Of a stretch of DNA of 64,000 nucleotides, positions 45,094 through 56,033 are shown piece after piece; the stretch's first letter is position 1, and the number at the start of each line of letters is the position of its first letter. Position numbers and translations under genes: made by a program. The DNA is from Methylococcaceae bacterium (lineage in GTDB: Bacteria > Pseudomonadota > Gammaproteobacteria > Methylococcales > Methylomonadaceae): NCBI GenBank assembly GCA_006844705.1, contig SPJS01000062.1, positions 50,962 through 114,961 of the forward strand, in the 5' to 3' direction. A model generated the notes under the pieces. The model worked only from the letters and a program-made list of their open reading frames with translations. It was not told where the DNA came from and made no database searches.

Positions 45094-46221
45094 TTATTTG
45101 ACCAGACTTAGCAGAACACCGGCAGCCACTGCCGAACCGATAACACCGGCAACATTTGGTCCCATGGCATGCATGAGAAGAAAATTATGTGGATTGGCCT
45201 CCAGTCCGACTTTATTGGCCACCCGCGCCGCCATAGGCACAGCAGAGACGCCTGCAGCACCGATTAATGGATTGATCGGCGTTTTACTGAATTTGTTCAT
45301 GGTTTTGGCCATTAACACGCCACACGCTGTTCCAATACAGAACGCCACCGCGCCCAAACCAAGAATCCCAAGGGTTTCCATTTGCAGAAAATCTTCCGCA
45401 CTCATTTTGGAGCCTACAGCCAAACCCAGGAAAATGGTCACTATATTAATCAACTCATTCTGTGCCGTTTTGTTCAAACGATCGACTACGCCACAGGTGC
45501 TCATCAGGTTTCCCAGACAGAACATGCCCACCAGCGGTGCAGCTGATGGCAAAAGTAATGCAGTAACCAATAGCAACATTAATGGAAAAAATATTTTTTC
45601 AATATTACTGACTGCACGCAACTGCTGCATTTCAATCTTGCGTTCTTCTTCAGTGGTCAATGCTCGCATAATCGGAGGCTGAATCAATGGCACCAAAGCC
45701 ATATACGAATAGGCCGCCACCGCAATCGCTCCCAATAAATCCGGTGCCAGTTTGGATGCCACATAAATAGCCGTAGGCCCATCCGCACCCCCGATAATAG
45801 CAATGGCCGCCGCATCCTTAATGGTAAAATCAAGACCAGGCACAGCATTCAACACCAGGGCACCTAGCAAGGTAGCAAAAATGCCAAACTGGGCTGCTGC
45901 ACCAAGAAACAAGGTTTTGGGATTGGCCAGCATCGGACCGAAATCGGTCATCGCTCCAACGCCCATAAAGATTAAAAGGGGAAAGATGCCTGCTTTAATA
46001 CCCCCGTACAGATAATAAAGAAGCCCGCCTTCTGCAGACATTCCGGCAATTGGAATATTACTGAGAACTGCACCAAAGCCAATTGGTACCAATAACAGGG
46101 GTTCAAATTCTTTTTTTATTGCCAGATACAAAAGCAGAAAGCCGACGCCCATCATCATCGCTTGTGGCCCGCTTAAATTATATAGGCCGGTGCTTTCCCA
46201 TAACCGTGTCAGGTTTTCCAT
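45094..46221 (-). CDS. oadB: Oxaloacetate decarboxylase beta subunit, Na+ pump membrane part
   Basis: The 375-residue protein is the multi-spanning beta subunit of the sodium-translocating decarboxylase family. Characteristic blocks are [19 protein letters not shown] (about 37), [16 protein letters not shown] (about 138, with the key Asp), [15 protein letters not shown] and the C-terminal [13 protein letters not shown]...[19 protein letters not shown]. It couples decarboxylation of carboxybiotin to Na+ export. It is the last gene of oadG-oadA-oadB and is closed by a strong terminator. Confidence 0.95.
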   Translation of the reverse strand: MENLTRLWESTGLYNLSGPQAMMMGVGFLLLYLAIKKEFEPLLLVPIGFGAVLSNIPIAGMSAEGGLLYYLYGGIKAGIFPLLIFMGVGAMTDFGPMLANPKTLFLGAAAQFGIFATLLGALVLNAVPGLDFTIKDAAAIAIIGGADGPTAIYVASKLAPDLLGAIAVAAYSYMALVPLIQPPIMRALTTEEERKIEMQQLRAVSNIEKIFFPLMLLLVTALLLPSAAPLVGMFCLGNLMSTCGVVDRLNKTAQNELINIVTIFLGLAVGSKMSAEDFLQMETLGILGLGAVAFCIGTACGVLMAKTMNKFSKTPINPLIGAAGVSAVPMAARVANKVGLEANPHNFLLMHAMGPNVAGVIGSAVAAGVLLSLVK

Positions 46222-46251
46222 AAACTGTCTCTTATTCTTCTATTTTCGACA

Positions 46252-48036
46252 TTACAAGGTAATCAATGCATCACCAACGGCAACTGCATCACCTTCCTTC
46301 ACATTAATGCTGCTCACCGTGCCGGAAAACTTGGATCTGACTTCGGTTTCCATTTTCATCGCTTCCATCATTAACACGACATCTCCAGAAGCTACAGCAT
46401 CACCCGGTTTAACATTCACTTTAAGAATATTACCAGCCATTGGCGAATCAATCACCGTACCTGAAGCCGCTGCAACTGCAGGCTCCTGTGCAGCAGCTGG
46501 AGTAGTCGATACCGCCGGCTGAACAGTCAAATCGGCATTGCCCGGACCGACCACAACCTGAAAGTTTTTACCATCCACATTCACAGTGTAGGATTCAACC
46601 GGATCATCCGTTGATTTCGGTGCTGCTTGAGATGCTGCAAAAGCTTCCGGATCAGGTGCCGGTTCAAATGCATCAGGATTGCCACGGTTGGACAGAAATT
46701 TCCAGCCAACCTGGGCAAACAAGCCATAAATCAAGGCATCGTCTTCCACACTGTCAGCAAGACTCACATTTTCATCAGCCGCTTTACTTTTCACTTCCTC
46801 GACCAGTTTATCCATTTCCGGCTCCAGCAGGTCAGCCGGACGACAGGTGATCGCTTCTGCACCTTCCAATACACGCGCCTGCAATTCTTTATTTACGTCC
46901 GAAGGTGTCGCACCATATTCACCTTTTAATACACCGGCTGTTTCCTTGCTGATAGATTTGTATCGCTCGCGAGCCAACACATTCATCACCGCCTGGGTAC
47001 CGACAATCTGCGAAGTCGGCGTGACCAGCGGGATATATCCCAGATCTTTTCTTACACGCGGAATCTCCTGCAAAACATCATCGAATTTATCTGTCGCGCC
47101 CTGCTCTTTCAGCTGACTTTCCATATTGGTCAACATACCACCAGGTACCTGAGATACCAGAATCCGGCCATCAACGCCTTTCAGGCTACCTTCAAACTGT
47201 GCGTATTTTTTACGAATTTTACGGAAATACGCAGCAATTTTCTCGAACCTGCCCAGATCAAGTCCGGTATCACGTTCCTGCCCTTGCAGACTTGCGACAA
47301 TCGTTTCTGTCGGACTGTGGCCATAAGTCATACTCAAGGATGAAATGGCGGTATCCACGTTGTCGATACCTGCTTCAATCGCTTTAATATAAGTACCCAC
47401 ACTCAAGCCGGTGGTTGCATGACATTGCATGTGAATAGGAATATTGACCGCTTTTTTCAATTTAGAAATCAGTTCAAACGCATCGTAAGGCGTCAGCAAA
47501 CCTGCCATATCTTTTATACAAATGGAATGTGCGCCCATATCTTCAATTACACGTCCCTGCTCGACCCATTTATCAATCGTATGCACCGGACTGGTAGTAT
47601 AGGAAATTGTTCCCTGGGCATGCGCATCGGTATTTAGCACCGCCTTGATCGCACGTTGGATATTTCGCATATCGTTCATCGCATCGAAAATACGGAATAC
47701 ATCAATACCATTGATGACGCAACGTTCGACAAACTTGTCTACCACATCATCTGCATAATGACGGTAACCCAGTATATTCTGACCGCGAAACAGCATTTGC
47801 TGAGGCGTATTTGGCATCGCCGCTTTCAATAAACGTAACCTTTCCCAGGGATCTTCCCCAAGATAACGAATACAGGCATCAAAAGTCGCCCCACCCCAGG
47901 ATTCCATCGACCAGTAACCAACCTGATCAAGCTCCTCACAAATCGGCAGCATATCTTCAATTCGCAGACGCGTCGCCAGAATAGACTGGTGCGCATCTCG
48001 CAGGACTAATTCAGTAATACCTAATGGTTTTGCCAT
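46252..48036 (-). CDS. oadA: Oxaloacetate decarboxylase alpha subunit (biotin-dependent carboxyltransferase)
   Basis: The 594-residue protein has the carboxyltransferase TIM barrel (about 3-260; [18 protein letters not shown] and [13 protein letters not shown]), the conserved middle domain (about 300-450), an Ala/Pro linker and a biotinyl domain with EAMKMETEV (about 558, biotin on Lys). It transfers CO2 from oxaloacetate to biotin. The start is ATG 48036, preceded by GGAGA at eight bases. In a methylotroph the pump may link serine-cycle oxaloacetate to a sodium gradient or run as an anaplerotic carboxylase. Confidence 0.95.
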   Translation of the reverse strand: MAKPLGITELVLRDAHQSILATRLRIEDMLPICEELDQVGYWSMESWGGATFDACIRYLGEDPWERLRLLKAAMPNTPQQMLFRGQNILGYRHYADDVVDKFVERCVINGIDVFRIFDAMNDMRNIQRAIKAVLNTDAHAQGTISYTTSPVHTIDKWVEQGRVIEDMGAHSICIKDMAGLLTPYDAFELISKLKKAVNIPIHMQCHATTGLSVGTYIKAIEAGIDNVDTAISSLSMTYGHSPTETIVASLQGQERDTGLDLGRFEKIAAYFRKIRKKYAQFEGSLKGVDGRILVSQVPGGMLTNMESQLKEQGATDKFDDVLQEIPRVRKDLGYIPLVTPTSQIVGTQAVMNVLARERYKSISKETAGVLKGEYGATPSDVNKELQARVLEGAEAITCRPADLLEPEMDKLVEEVKSKAADENVSLADSVEDDALIYGLFAQVGWKFLSNRGNPDAFEPAPDPEAFAASQAAPKSTDDPVESYTVNVDGKNFQVVVGPGNADLTVQPAVSTTPAAAQEPAVAAASGTVIDSPMAGNILKVNVKPGDAVASGDVVLMMEAMKMETEVRSKFSGTVSSINVKEGDAVAVGDALITL

Positions 48037-48144
48037 TATTTCTTTCTCCATGACCCTTTGGGGCCTAACAATACTTTACCTTTTGGGTAGATGATTATTT
48101 TTTAGCTGATGAACAATCAATCAATCCAGAAGTCACACCAGTGA

Positions 48145-48384
48145 CTATTTTGAATGTTTATTTCTGTATTGAGTCACAGCTGCTGAAATGGCAGCAATGA
48201 TATTTGAGTTATCCGCCAGCCCAACGCTTCCGGTGACTGCCTGGTTGGATTGTTGAGCAGGAAAGAACTGTTGCACAAACAATCTTAGCATGTTCACGGC
48301 CAGCACGAGCACGGCAAGAAAGATAAAAACGATCACCATACCAATTGTCAGCAGTTCAAAACCTGCCGTAATTAATTCATTCAT
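48145..48384 (-). CDS. oadG: Oxaloacetate decarboxylase gamma subunit
   Basis: The 79-residue protein has one N-terminal membrane helix (about 10-32, FELLTIGMVIVFIFLAVLVLAVNML) and a polar tail with GLADNSNIIAAISAAVTQYR, as in OadG subunits that tie the alpha to the beta subunit. The gene order gamma-alpha-beta is standard. It is divergent from the RnfB-like gene across 222 bases in which I found no convincing promoter. Confidence 0.87.
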   Translation of the reverse strand: MNELITAGFELLTIGMVIVFIFLAVLVLAVNMLRLFVQQFFPAQQSNQAVTGSVGLADNSNIIAAISAAVTQYRNKHSK

Positions 48385-48606
48385 GTGTCATTCTGAAAAC
48401 TGTAATTAACAGCATTATGCCCAAATCGTTAATATTTAACAATATAGCCGCTAATTATCAAACAGGTGATAGCGAATCATCCGTCCTTAGCCGTAATTTC
48501 CATATCATTGTCAATGCAAATATTGTAAACTGCTGGATTACATGACTTTATCAGGCGCACATCTGTTTTTTAAAGTTCATTACAAGCTTGCAGGTTAACA
48601 ATTTTT

Positions 48607-49491
48607 ATGATTTCAAGCATCATTACCGCCGCCATTTTTATGGTTATCCTGGGTGCCATTCTGGCAACCATACTGGCGATTGCCAATAAAAAACTGTTCG
48701 TACATGAAGATCCACGCATTGAAGAAGTGGATGACATGCTACCCCAGGCGCAATGTGGTGCCTGCGGTGTTCCGGGCTGCCGCCCATTTGCTGAAGCGGT
48801 CGTTGCCGGGGACAAAAACCCTTCGGATTGTACCGTAAATAGCCCGGAAGGCAATGCTAAAATCGCTGAATACCTGGGTGTGGACATGCACGCCAAAGAA
48901 AAGGTTGTCGCCCGTTTGGCCTGCACCGGCGGAACCCATGTCGCTTACACCCGTGCCAAATATGAAGGACTAAAATCCTGTCAGGCCGCCGCCGTAGTAT
49001 CAGGAGGTGGAAAGGGCTGTAACTGGGGCTGTCTTGGTTTGGGTGATTGTGCTGACGTATGCGATTTTGACGCCATTTTTATGGACGAACATGGTCTGCC
49101 GATTGTGATTGAAGACAAGTGCACCGCCTGTAATGATTGCGTGGTGGTCTGCCCGAAAGACCTGTTTTCCCTGCACCCGGTCAGCCACAAGCTGTTTGTA
49201 GCCTGTAAAAGTCTGGCGGAAGGCGAACAAGCACTGGAAGAATGCGAAGTTGCCTGTACCGGCTGTGAAAAATGTGCGGTTGATGCACCTGAAGGATTGA
49301 TAGAAATCCGTAACAACCTGGCCATGATAGATTATGAAAAATATGACCAGCTTGAAATAGACCGGACACCGATAGAGCGCTGCCCGACCGGCGCGATCGT
49401 CTGGATTGACAGCCAGCTGGGCACAACCCGCTCGTCCATCGGCAAAGAAGCAAAACGATCAAATCGCAGCGAGGCACTCCCGCTGGGGTAA
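48607..49491 (+). CDS. RnfB-like iron-sulfur membrane protein
   Basis: The 294-residue protein starts with one membrane helix (about 4-28), followed by the Rnf-type cluster motif CGACGVPGC...C (C-x2-C-x4-C-x16-C, about 50-76), then ferredoxin motifs including CTACNDCVVVCPKDL (about 175) and CTGCEKC. This is the domain order of RnfB, the ferredoxin-binding subunit of the Rnf complex, but the C-terminus is longer and other rnf genes are absent. The downstream PFOR-like gene suggests it takes electrons from that enzyme or its ferredoxin. A unique partner is inferred; it should not be called RnfB of a complete Rnf. Confidence 0.85.
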   Translation: MISSIITAAIFMVILGAILATILAIANKKLFVHEDPRIEEVDDMLPQAQCGACGVPGCRPFAEAVVAGDKNPSDCTVNSPEGNAKIAEYLGVDMHAKEKVVARLACTGGTHVAYTRAKYEGLKSCQAAAVVSGGGKGCNWGCLGLGDCADVCDFDAIFMDEHGLPIVIEDKCTACNDCVVVCPKDLFSLHPVSHKLFVACKSLAEGEQALEECEVACTGCEKCAVDAPEGLIEIRNNLAMIDYEKYDQLEIDRTPIERCPTGAIVWIDSQLGTTRSSIGKEAKRSNRSEALPLG

Positions 49492-49565
49492 ATAAATACA
49501 ACAGAATATCTGAAAATGTACCGCGATCCTTGTCAATTGTGGCACATTCCTAAATGAGGGACTTT

Positions 49566-52500
49566 ATGGCATTTTTTGGCAAAGCTAAACAAACATCATC
49601 AATAAAATACCCCGGCAAACGCCAGTTAATCGACGGCAAAACCGTTTTATTCACTTGCGAGCAACACTGCAGTGATGCTGCCACCGGTTTTAGCGGTCAA
49701 GCCGGGCTGACATCAGACCAGCATTGGATAGATTCCCTCAACCAGCAAAACCTGAATCTTGCTAACCGTCCGCTGATTTTCATCCAGCCTGAAAATGCTG
49801 TATCTGGAGCCGGAATGGCCAGCGGCATGTCATTAAGCGGCCTGCGTACAAGCCACTTCTCTGCCGCCGAAAACAGCCGCGCACTGAATGCTTCCCTGTC
49901 TGTCGCGGCCGGAAAACACCTCCCGTTATTAATTAATATTATCAGTGGTGCAGGCAAACAAAGCGTGGGCGGCCACGATGACTACCACACTCTGGCCGAT
50001 ACCGGCTGTATCCAGCTGTTTGCGAGAGACGCCCAGGCCGTTGCCGACCTAAATTGCATCGGCCGCAAAATTGCCGAACTCAGTTTGACGCCTGTCGTCA
50101 TCGCACAGGATCAACAAACCGCTCAACAACAACATGCCTGTCTGATGCCGGAACAAGCATTAATGGCTGAATACCTTGGCCTGGCTGACGACATTATCCC
50201 TTCACCCACCCCTGCGCAACGTCTGCTTTATGGTGAATCCAGACGGCGTGTTCCGCTCAGCTGGGATGTTGACCGCCCTCTCAACAGCGGCTTTGTTCCC
50301 GGGCAACAGGCCTACATGCAAAAAAGCGCCGCCCAACGCCCGTATTTTCTTGAACATGCTGCTGCAATCAGTCAACAGTGTATGCAGGAATGGGCAGATC
50401 TGACCGGTCGCCAATATCAACCGGCTCAACTGTTGGGTGACGACAAAAACGATTACCTGATCATCGCCCAAGGCGAAATTATTAATGCTGCCCAGGCTAT
50501 TTGTGATCACCTGAACACCTCCCGAAAACTTCGTATCGGCGTCGTGGATTTAACCCAGTTACGCCCTTTTCCTGGCTATTTAATCAGCCAGCTTGTCAAA
50601 AACAAAAAAGGCGTGCTGGTTCTGGAAAAAACCGATCAACCTTTGGCTGAAGACCTCCCGCTGCTACAAGAAATCCGTGCCGTCATCAGCAAAGCTCTGG
50701 AAAACGGCCAAAGCAAAGGTAACGCAGCTTATCCTGATTATGCCAGCTACAAAAAACTGGACGAGGTCCCTGCCCTGTATTCATCCTGTTTTGGACTGGG
50801 CGGTCGAGAGCTCAATCCCGGCGACCTGATTGCTGCCATTGAGAACATGCTGCCAGAGGGAGAACAGCAAAAGTTTTTTTACCTCGGCATTGAGTTTCAT
50901 AGCGACACCGCGCTCAGCCCAAAACAGGAAATTCATCTGCAGCAAATTGAACAGGCTTATCCTGGTGTACGCGAATTGGCATTGAAACCGGCTGCAACGC
51001 CAGTTGAACTCACCATATCACGCTTGAAAGTCAATCTGCATTCCATCAGTGGGCGCAATATTGGCTGCATCACACAAAACATAGCGGGTCAGTTGTTTGA
51101 GCATGTGGACATGAATATCAGCACTGCTACTGAACATAATATTCAGTCCGGCTTCCCCCAACAATCCGCGCTAACCCTGAATTCTCAATCCTCCAATGTC
51201 AACTGGCCTCAAGCCAGCGACATTGTGATGGCACTGGACAGCACTCTCTTTTCTTACCTGAACCCGGTCTCCGAACTGAAAAAAGGAGGCATTCTGGTGC
51301 TGCAATCACAGCTTGAAGATAATGAAGCCGTCTGGGCAAGCATTCCGGCAGCCATCCAGCAGCAGCTAAAACAACAACATATTCAGCTGTGCTATATAGA
51401 TGGCTTCAAGCATGCGCCAACTGAAGCCAACACCCACTTTATCGCCCAGGGCCAAGCGTTCCATGGCGCATTATGTAAACTCCTGCCAACACTGGATGGT
51501 GAACTGTTCAGTGCTGAAAAAATGGATAGCCTGCTGGAACAGGCAACAAGCAGCTGGCAAACCGGCTATGCCGACCTGCAACAGATTGATGTCAGCCAGA
51601 TGCCTGTCACCCAAACAGAATCTTTGCAGGCAACCGTCCCTCCAGCGCTTAGCCGTTTACCGGCAAATGACGATACCCTGAGTGATGTTCACCGCTTTTG
51701 GGATCAAACCGGCTTTGCCTATCAACAAGATCAGGTCAATAACCTGGCCGATCCATTTCTGGCCAATGGTACGATTCCGGCCGCAACCAGTATTTTCCGT
51801 GACATGACCCCTGTGCGTCATGAACACCCTGTGTGGATTCCGGAAAACTGCACCGCTTGTGGCGATTGTTATTCACTGTGCCCGGATACGGCCATTCCGG
51901 GGCTGATCAACACGGTCAGTGAAGTGTTTGAAACCAATATCAAACGCGTGGAAAAACAAGGGCGAAAAACTGTGTATTTGCGCCGTGCTGTGCGTCAGGT
52001 GGAACGTAAATATCATGAACTGACCGCCGACAAGACCGAAGGCGACAACCTCACACCGATTATGGCCAAAGCCATTGGCGAAACCATTAAATCTTACCCG
52101 GCGGACGATCAGAATGCTGTCGCTCAGGAGTTTGAATGGTTTAAGGAAAGCATGGGCGACTTCAAATTCGCGCTGGTCAAGCCCTATCATGATGTGATGA
52201 ACAAGCGCCAGCCGCGCAGTGGCGGGCTGTATTCCATCACCATCGACCCTTATGCCTGCAAAGGCTGCATGGAATGCGTCAAGGAATGTGAAGACGGCGC
52301 ACTGGCACCCTTCGCGCAAACTACAGACAGCGTACAGCAGTTACGCAAAGACTGGGATTACTGGCTCGACCTGCCGACCTCCAACAACAAATTCAGCCGC
52401 ATTGACGATCTGGATGAAAAAATCGGTGCGTTGCATACCCTGTTGCAGGACAAAACCAATTACCAATCCATGCCGGGTGGTGATAATGCCAACCCGGGCA

Positions 52501-54413
52501 ACGGGCAGAAATCTGTCGTACATTTATTTACGGCTACCGTTACCGCAGTGATGCAGCCCCGCGTTAAACAACACATCAGGCAAATTGATGGCCTGATTGC
52601 CGGCCTGGAAAAACACATCCGGTTGAAACTGGCGGAAAACCTTGACATTCGTGATGCCGATGCCATTGAAGACGCCATTGACCACAACCAGAATGTTGAC
52701 CTGACTCTGGCCAAACTGAGTTTTTCACTGGATGAAAACAAGGCCAGCCAACCCATAAATAAAGCCTGGCTACGCTGGACCACCCAGCTGATCGCCAAAA
52801 TGCAGCACTTGAAATCGCAATACACCCAGGGCATCGCGGGCAATGGACGCAGTGTACTGGGCGTATGCAACAGTGCAGACAGCAGTGCGGAATGGGGCGG
52901 TGCCTACCCGTATAACCCCTACCCGTTCCCGTGGGCCAGTCAGTTAGAAAATGACGCGCCTGCGCTTGCACGTGGCCTGTTCACCGGGCATATGCTGAAA
53001 ATGGCCGAAGGTTTCAAGACCTTGCGAATTGCCGAGCTGGAAATTGCAAACAAATACGACAGCGATGAACATGATGATTTCTTCGCCCGCTTTAACTGGC
53101 AGGATTTCAGTGCAGAAGAACACAAACTGTGTCCTCCGGTCGTCTGTATCGGAGACCAGCATGCCTTGTCCGAGGCCGGCATGGACAGCTTATCCCAGGC
53201 CATTGCCGGAGACACCCCGATCAAAATACTGGTGTTGAACGATACCCGGTATGAAAACGGCGCGCAAGCACTCGATACCGCATTCGCCCGCCGCGAACTG
53301 GCATTGATGGCAATGGCTCACCAGAACAGCTATGTCTTGCAAAGCGCACAATCGCATTTAAACCACCTGCTGGAAGGTTTTATCGACGGTATTAATTACC
53401 GTGGCCCGGCACTGTGGAATGTCTATACCGCCAGCCAGCCTCAACACGGCATTGCCGATGACATGGCAACCCGCCAGAGTAAAATGGCGGTAGAGTCACG
53501 TGCATTTCCACTGCTGACTTTTGATCCGCAGAAAGGCATCAATTGGAAACAACGCCTGTCACTTTCCGGCAACCCTGAATTTGACAGCGACTGGAACAGT
53601 TATACATTGAACTACCTGGATGAATACGGCAATGCCGAAAGCATGTCCCTGCCTTTCACATTTGCCGACTGGGCATTGACCGAAGCCCGCTTCAGCCCGT
53701 TTTTCACCCGTCTAAATGACAACCAAGCTGCTGACAACCTGGTCGCATTGCATGAATTTATCGACCTTGATCCGCAAGACCAGGCTGACAGTGAAGCCTT
53801 CATCTGGGCGCTTGACAGCAACAGCCAGCAGTGCGTGAAAGTCCAGGTTGACAAAACCCTGGCTGCATTTACCCGCGAACGCCGCGACTACTGGCGCATG
53901 TTGAAAAACCTGACCGGCAAAGATGAAGTCAAGATTGATACTCAGGCCATTGCCAATAAGGCCAAGGCAGAAGCCGCGCAAAGCCTGGTATCCGGTCTGA
54001 TGAATCTGGTTGCAGAAGGCAATGCCGATGACTTGTTAACCGCGCTAACCAGCGCGCAAGCCAGCGTCAATGTTGCTGCACCGGCAGCGCCTCCAGCTGC
54101 AACACCTCCAGCTTTAGCCGCCACAACCTCAGTAGCCGCTCCAGCAAGCCAGGCAACGGGCGGCCATGATGCGGTGTGGATAGACACCCCGGACTGCACC
54201 ACCTGCGATGAATGTGTCGATATAAACCCGAAAATCTTTGAATACAACGATGATAAAAAAGCGGTAGTCATCGACCCTACGGCAGGCACATTTGAAGACA
54301 TCGTGCGCGCTGCAGAAAAATGCACCGCTGTCATCATCCACCCAGGCACACCGTGGAACCCTGATGAACCGAATCTGGACAAGTTAATCAAGCGAGCGGA
54401 GAAGTTTCAGTAA
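49566..54413 (+). CDS. PFOR-like giant iron-sulfur fusion protein with altered thiamine-diphosphate site
   Basis: The 1615-residue protein follows the layout of pyruvate:ferredoxin oxidoreductase. An N-terminal domain starts LIDGKTVLFTCEQHCSDAATGF. Two [4Fe-4S] motifs follow, CTACGDCYSLCP (about 762) and CKGCMECVKEC (about 898), and a thiamine-type domain begins at about 1190. That domain reads IGDQHALSEAGMD where GDGWAYDIG is usual, and LNDTRYENGAQ (about 1225) where LDTEVYSNTGGQ is usual, so cofactor ligands are changed. An Ala/Pro linker (about 1500-1535) leads to a small ferredoxin with CTTCDEC (1544) and a late Cys. It may have lost pyruvate oxidation, or use another 2-oxoacid. ATG 49566 is chosen since GAGG precedes it; 49554 is the earlier option. 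Confidence 0.8.
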   Translation: MAFFGKAKQTSSIKYPGKRQLIDGKTVLFTCEQHCSDAATGFSGQAGLTSDQHWIDSLNQQNLNLANRPLIFIQPENAVSGAGMASGMSLSGLRTSHFSAAENSRALNASLSVAAGKHLPLLINIISGAGKQSVGGHDDYHTLADTGCIQLFARDAQAVADLNCIGRKIAELSLTPVVIAQDQQTAQQQHACLMPEQALMAEYLGLADDIIPSPTPAQRLLYGESRRRVPLSWDVDRPLNSGFVPGQQAYMQKSAAQRPYFLEHAAAISQQCMQEWADLTGRQYQPAQLLGDDKNDYLIIAQGEIINAAQAICDHLNTSRKLRIGVVDLTQLRPFPGYLISQLVKNKKGVLVLEKTDQPLAEDLPLLQEIRAVISKALENGQSKGNAAYPDYASYKKLDEVPALYSSCFGLGGRELNPGDLIAAIENMLPEGEQQKFFYLGIEFHSDTALSPKQEIHLQQIEQAYPGVRELALKPAATPVELTISRLKVNLHSISGRNIGCITQNIAGQLFEHVDMNISTATEHNIQSGFPQQSALTLNSQSSNVNWPQASDIVMALDSTLFSYLNPVSELKKGGILVLQSQLEDNEAVWASIPAAIQQQLKQQHIQLCYIDGFKHAPTEANTHFIAQGQAFHGALCKLLPTLDGELFSAEKMDSLLEQATSSWQTGYADLQQIDVSQMPVTQTESLQATVPPALSRLPANDDTLSDVHRFWDQTGFAYQQDQVNNLADPFLANGTIPAATSIFRDMTPVRHEHPVWIPENCTACGDCYSLCPDTAIPGLINTVSEVFETNIKRVEKQGRKTVYLRRAVRQVERKYHELTADKTEGDNLTPIMAKAIGETIKSYPADDQNAVAQEFEWFKESMGDFKFALVKPYHDVMNKRQPRSGGLYSITIDPYACKGCMECVKECEDGALAPFAQTTDSVQQLRKDWDYWLDLPTSNNKFSRIDDLDEKIGALHTLLQDKTNYQSMPGGDNANPGNGQKSVVHLFTATVTAVMQPRVKQHIRQIDGLIAGLEKHIRLKLAENLDIRDADAIEDAIDHNQNVDLTLAKLSFSLDENKASQPINKAWLRWTTQLIAKMQHLKSQYTQGIAGNGRSVLGVCNSADSSAEWGGAYPYNPYPFPWASQLENDAPALARGLFTGHMLKMAEGFKTLRIAELEIANKYDSDEHDDFFARFNWQDFSAEEHKLCPPVVCIGDQHALSEAGMDSLSQAIAGDTPIKILVLNDTRYENGAQALDTAFARRELALMAMAHQNSYVLQSAQSHLNHLLEGFIDGINYRGPALWNVYTASQPQHGIADDMATRQSKMAVESRAFPLLTFDPQKGINWKQRLSLSGNPEFDSDWNSYTLNYLDEYGNAESMSLPFTFADWALTEARFSPFFTRLNDNQAADNLVALHEFIDLDPQDQADSEAFIWALDSNSQQCVKVQVDKTLAAFTRERRDYWRMLKNLTGKDEVKIDTQAIANKAKAEAAQSLVSGLMNLVAEGNADDLLTALTSAQASVNVAAPAAPPAATPPALAATTSVAAPASQATGGHDAVWIDTPDCTTCDECVDINPKIFEYNDDKKAVVIDPTAGTFEDIVRAAEKCTAVIIHPGTPWNPDEPNLDKLIKRAEKFQ

Positions 54414-54428
54414 ACCCAAACCGGCATC

Positions 54429-55139
54429 ATGGACACCTATCCCCGGCTCATCAGGAGAATTCAAGCGATCTTAATTGATTCCATTCTCATACCGGTTGCT
54501 TTTTTCTCGGTGCTATACATGATTGGGCTTATGCACATTGAAAATGAGTATGTAAAAATTACAGCCCTGATCATGCCAATTTTCATTCTTGAACCGGGAA
54601 TGGTGGCATTTACGGGAGGCACTATCGGGCATCATTTGCTGAAACTTAGAGTAAAATCGAGTCGTTCAGATAAGAACCTGAATATCGTGCTTGCCCTGAT
54701 CCGGTTCATCGTCAAAACCCTGTTCGGCTGGCTCTCGTTAATTTTCTTTTTCACCACTAGAAAATACCAGACTTTGCATGACCTTCTTTCTATATCTGTT
54801 GTCGTCAACACGTCAGTTGACACCCTGCCAACAAAAGATATGTTGACCGAAAGAGCTGCTTCATCTACACACTACCATTACCCTTCTCCATGGTTAAGAA
54901 TATGTTTCGTCCTGATATATTCTGTTATTTCGCTCTTCATTTATTTCATTTTATTCGCGGCATTGATCACTGATGATTGCATCTTATTCGACGCCTGCAG
55001 CTCTTTTCAGAATACAATATCTGAAATATTACCCCTCACCTGGCTTTTCAGTCTGGCATTTATCATAATTTTCGGTTGGCAAGGTAAATTATTCGGTTGC
55101 AGAAGAAAACAAAAAACAAGCGATCAACCAGACAGTTAA
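54429..55139 (+). CDS. RDD-family membrane protein
   Basis: The 236-residue protein starts RLIRRIQAILIDSILIPVAFF, matching the RDD pattern (Arg and Asp in the first membrane helix), with further helices at about 45-65, 90-115, 160-185 and 205-225. The motif GGTIGHHLLKLRV is also typical. RDD proteins are small membrane proteins; some act as ion or Na+/H+ antiporters, most are unassigned. The gene follows the PFOR-like gene by 15 bases and may be co-transcribed, which would fit an ion-coupled energy context beside the Oad pump; this is speculative. Confidence 0.8.
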   Translation: MDTYPRLIRRIQAILIDSILIPVAFFSVLYMIGLMHIENEYVKITALIMPIFILEPGMVAFTGGTIGHHLLKLRVKSSRSDKNLNIVLALIRFIVKTLFGWLSLIFFFTTRKYQTLHDLLSISVVVNTSVDTLPTKDMLTERAASSTHYHYPSPWLRICFVLIYSVISLFIYFILFAALITDDCILFDACSSFQNTISEILPLTWLFSLAFIIIFGWQGKLFGCRRKQKTSDQPDS

Positions 55140-55156
55140 CCCCCCATACATCAACT

Positions 55157-55193
55157 CAAAAAAAACGGTTTGAGAAACACCCTCAAACCGTTT
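55157..55193 (-). terminator. Rho-independent terminator of the zinc-receptor operon (can act both ways)
   Basis: AAACGGTTTGAG (55163-55174) and CTCAAACCGTTT (55182-55193) form a 12-bp perfect stem, with a run of eight T on the minus strand. Confidence 0.88.
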
Positions 55194-55217
55194 ATCAATC
55201 CTGAAAACACTGTGAAC

Positions 55218-55925
55218 TTAACGCTTTTGTTTACCCGCTTTAGTCAATTGCAGACCAAACAATGCTGAAATGAACAGATATACTGCTGCTGGTACCGGCA
55301 CAGCAGCCACGGCCGCTTCATAGTCTTCATGATCCAGGCCTCGGTTAAAAATCAAATTTATTACATCTGATGCTTCAGAAACCGGGGTTGCGTCATTGGG
55401 CAGGGTGTCAAACAACTTCAGTGAAACCCAGTAAGCACCAACGGTACCCCCCAGATTGCCTGTGTTATCCCAGATTGACATATCAATATGAGTATGGACA
55501 TCTCCATTTGAATCAACATCACTAATCACGCCAACCGGGTTGGTGACTCCAGCGCCATCAAAAACAGTGATATTTCCTAAAGCATCCTCAATACGGATTT
55601 CTTCACCATTCACTAATGAACTGCTCCAACTGCTACCCCCCCAATATTTCAGAGAACCTATACCTTCAAAACGTAACCAGTTTCCAGGAGTAAATCCCCC
55701 CTTGGCTTCATCCACATCAAACCCTGGATCATCAGTTTTGTATAGTCCACCGGCAAGATCACCAAAATCGGCTTCAAACAAGGTGTTATTCAACTGAACC
55801 TTACCTTGCGCAAGCCATGGCTGAATATCTTCATGATGTTGCTCTGCCGCCCAGGCGCCTGAATTGAAAGCTGCGAACAGCAATACACTTTTTAAAACGT
55901 TACTCGCTAAATTTTTTTTCATCAT
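55218..55925 (-). CDS. VPLPA-CTERM-type All3515-like protein, copy 2 of the zinc locus
   Basis: The 235-residue protein has a signal peptide (ending NSGAWA), followed by EQHHEDIQPWLAQG. The body contains ADFGDLAGGLYKTDDPGF, WLRFEGIGSLKYW and DGDVHTHIDMSIW, then NRGLDHEDYEAAVAAV and a sorting signal VPVPAAVYLF, hydrophobic, GKQKR. It shares this layout with the next protein upstream and with the cyanobacterial All3515-type Zur-repressed PEP-CTERM proteins. The H.HID histidines could bind metal. It is the last gene of the operon behind the Zur-like boxes. ATG 55925 and ATG 55922 are both possible; AGGAT lies upstream. Confidence 0.72.
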   Translation of the reverse strand: MMKKNLASNVLKSVLLFAAFNSGAWAAEQHHEDIQPWLAQGKVQLNNTLFEADFGDLAGGLYKTDDPGFDVDEAKGGFTPGNWLRFEGIGSLKYWGGSSWSSSLVNGEEIRIEDALGNITVFDGAGVTNPVGVISDVDSNGDVHTHIDMSIWDNTGNLGGTVGAYWVSLKLFDTLPNDATPVSEASDVINLIFNRGLDHEDYEAAVAAVPVPAAVYLFISALFGLQLTKAGKQKR

Positions 55926-56033
55926 AAATCCTATCATGTTTAAAGTACTGAACAGGCACCCTTGCCTTGTTTCAGCGGTAAAAAACAATCCCTGTCGTCA
56001 GCACAATCGATTCATCCTTACATGACTCTGCTC

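Noticed and set aside
48607..49491. A complete Rnf complex
   Set aside because: Only an RnfB-like gene is present; RnfA, C, D, E and G are not found in the neighbourhood.
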